From positions 1 to 7,151 of the forward strand of contig DMBA01000311.1 of assembly GCA_003446315.1 (NCBI GenBank): a stretch of DNA of 7,151 bases. The letters are read 5' to 3'. The translations under genes and the position numbers were made by a program. Shown here piece by piece: positions 6,718-7,151 of this stretch. Every line of letters begins with the position of its first letter. Positions within the stretch are counted from its first letter, which is position 1. This DNA is from Ruminococcus sp. GTDB taxonomy: Bacteria; Bacillota; Clostridia; Oscillospirales; Ruminococcaceae. The notes under the pieces are model-generated. The model had not been told where the DNA came from. It saw nothing but the letters and a program-made list of their open reading frames with translations, and made no database searches.

Positions 6718-6725
6718 CTGACATC

Positions 6726-7151
6726 TCACGGTTTTTCGAGCTTATAGCCCTGCCCCCAGACCACCTTAATCTGCCGCGGTTCCTGCGGATTGATCTCCAG
6801 CTTTTCGCGCAGATGGCGGATATGTACGGCAACGGTATTCTCAGAGCCGATGGGATTTGCCTTCCACACAGCCTGATAGATCTCGCGGGGCGGGAAAACC
6901 GTTCCGACATTGTGCATCAGGAGCGAAAGGATCTCATATTCGATGGGCGTCAGCGGAACGGGCGTCCCGTCAAGCGTTGCAGACCGTGCCTTCATATCCA
7001 GCGAGATGCTGCCGACGGTCAGGATATTGGGATCTTCGGCTTCGGCAGCACCGAGCCGGAGATATCGCCGAAGCTGCGAGCGCACTCTTGCAACGACTTC
7101 TGCCGGCAGGAAGGGTTTTGTGATGTAGTCATCCGCGCCGACATTCAAACC
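6726..7151 (-). CDS. OmpR/PhoB-family response regulator, C-terminal part (5' end outside window)
   Basis: 141 residues are visible, entering at the right edge in GLNVGADDYITKPF, which is the end of a receiver domain containing the conserved Lys-Pro of the phosphorylation site region. The phosphoacceptor Asp is outside the window. A short Ala/Glu-rich linker leads to a complete winged-helix DNA-binding domain of about 100 residues (from NILTVGSISLD to the end), with LTPIEYEILSLLMHN, the recognition-helix region ENTVAVHIRHLREKLE, and the wing VVWGQGYKLEKP at the C-terminus. It should bind direct-repeat DNA sites as a dimer after phosphorylation by the adjacent histidine kinase. The wording of the recognition helix resembles VanR-type regulators, but the target genes cannot be inferred. 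The frame is certain; the first codon in the window is not the start. Confidence 0.97.
   Translation of the reverse strand, partial: GLNVGADDYITKPFLPAEVVARVRSQLRRYLRLGAAEAEDPNILTVGSISLDMKARSATLDGTPVPLTPIEYEILSLLMHNVGTVFPPREIYQAVWKANPIGSENTVAVHIRHLREKLEINPQEPRQIKVVWGQGYKLEKP

Overview
The window looks like a chromosomal segment from a Gram-positive anaerobe of the Bacillota (Clostridia), most plausibly an Oscillospiraceae/Ruminococcaceae-type gut bacterium. The evidence is a tryptophan T-box leader in front of trpE, strong GGAGG ribosome binding sites, moderate GC content by eye, and a clostridial-looking two-component system with a 'KNIS...NISP...ERF.RGD.SR' kinase C-terminus. The genus is inference. 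Every supported gene lies on the minus strand, so the reading order runs from right to left.

Right end (7151 to 4056): the 3' part of an OmpR/PhoB-family response regulator is followed by a large multi-pass sensor histidine kinase with a long extracytoplasmic domain. That domain carries an acidic low-complexity insert starting with five aspartates. A 75-nt gap separates the two genes and contains a terminator-like hairpin, so the kinase may be expressed below the regulator. The signal they sense is unknown.

Middle (4055 to 3199): a 120-nt gap leads to a PnuC-family vitamin/nucleoside transporter gene. A 15-bp hairpin followed by a U-tract ends immediately before the pnuC ribosome binding site, leaving no room for a promoter downstream of it. 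This is either a leaky terminator of the kinase transcript or an attenuator/riboswitch-like leader controlling the transporter. It is the least explained element in the window.

Left half (3198 to 1): a tryptophan biosynthesis operon. A near-consensus sigma-A promoter (TTGACA, 17 nt, TATGAT) starts a leader of about 330 nt with T-box riboswitch architecture: Stem I with a probable UGG (Trp) specifier, a T-box whose UGGC bulge fits a G73 discriminator of tRNA-Trp, and mutually exclusive antiterminator and terminator. It is followed by trpE, which overlaps by 17 nt a fused trpGD gene (glutamine amidotransferase plus anthranilate phosphoribosyltransferase) that runs off the left edge. Uncharged tRNA-Trp would let transcription continue into trpE-trpGD and presumably further trp genes outside the window. 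Together TrpE and TrpG make anthranilate from chorismate and glutamine, and the TrpD part adds phosphoribose.

No mobile element, CRISPR array, tRNA or rRNA was seen. The long plus-strand open frames opposite trpGD, trpE and the kinase look like shadows of those genes.
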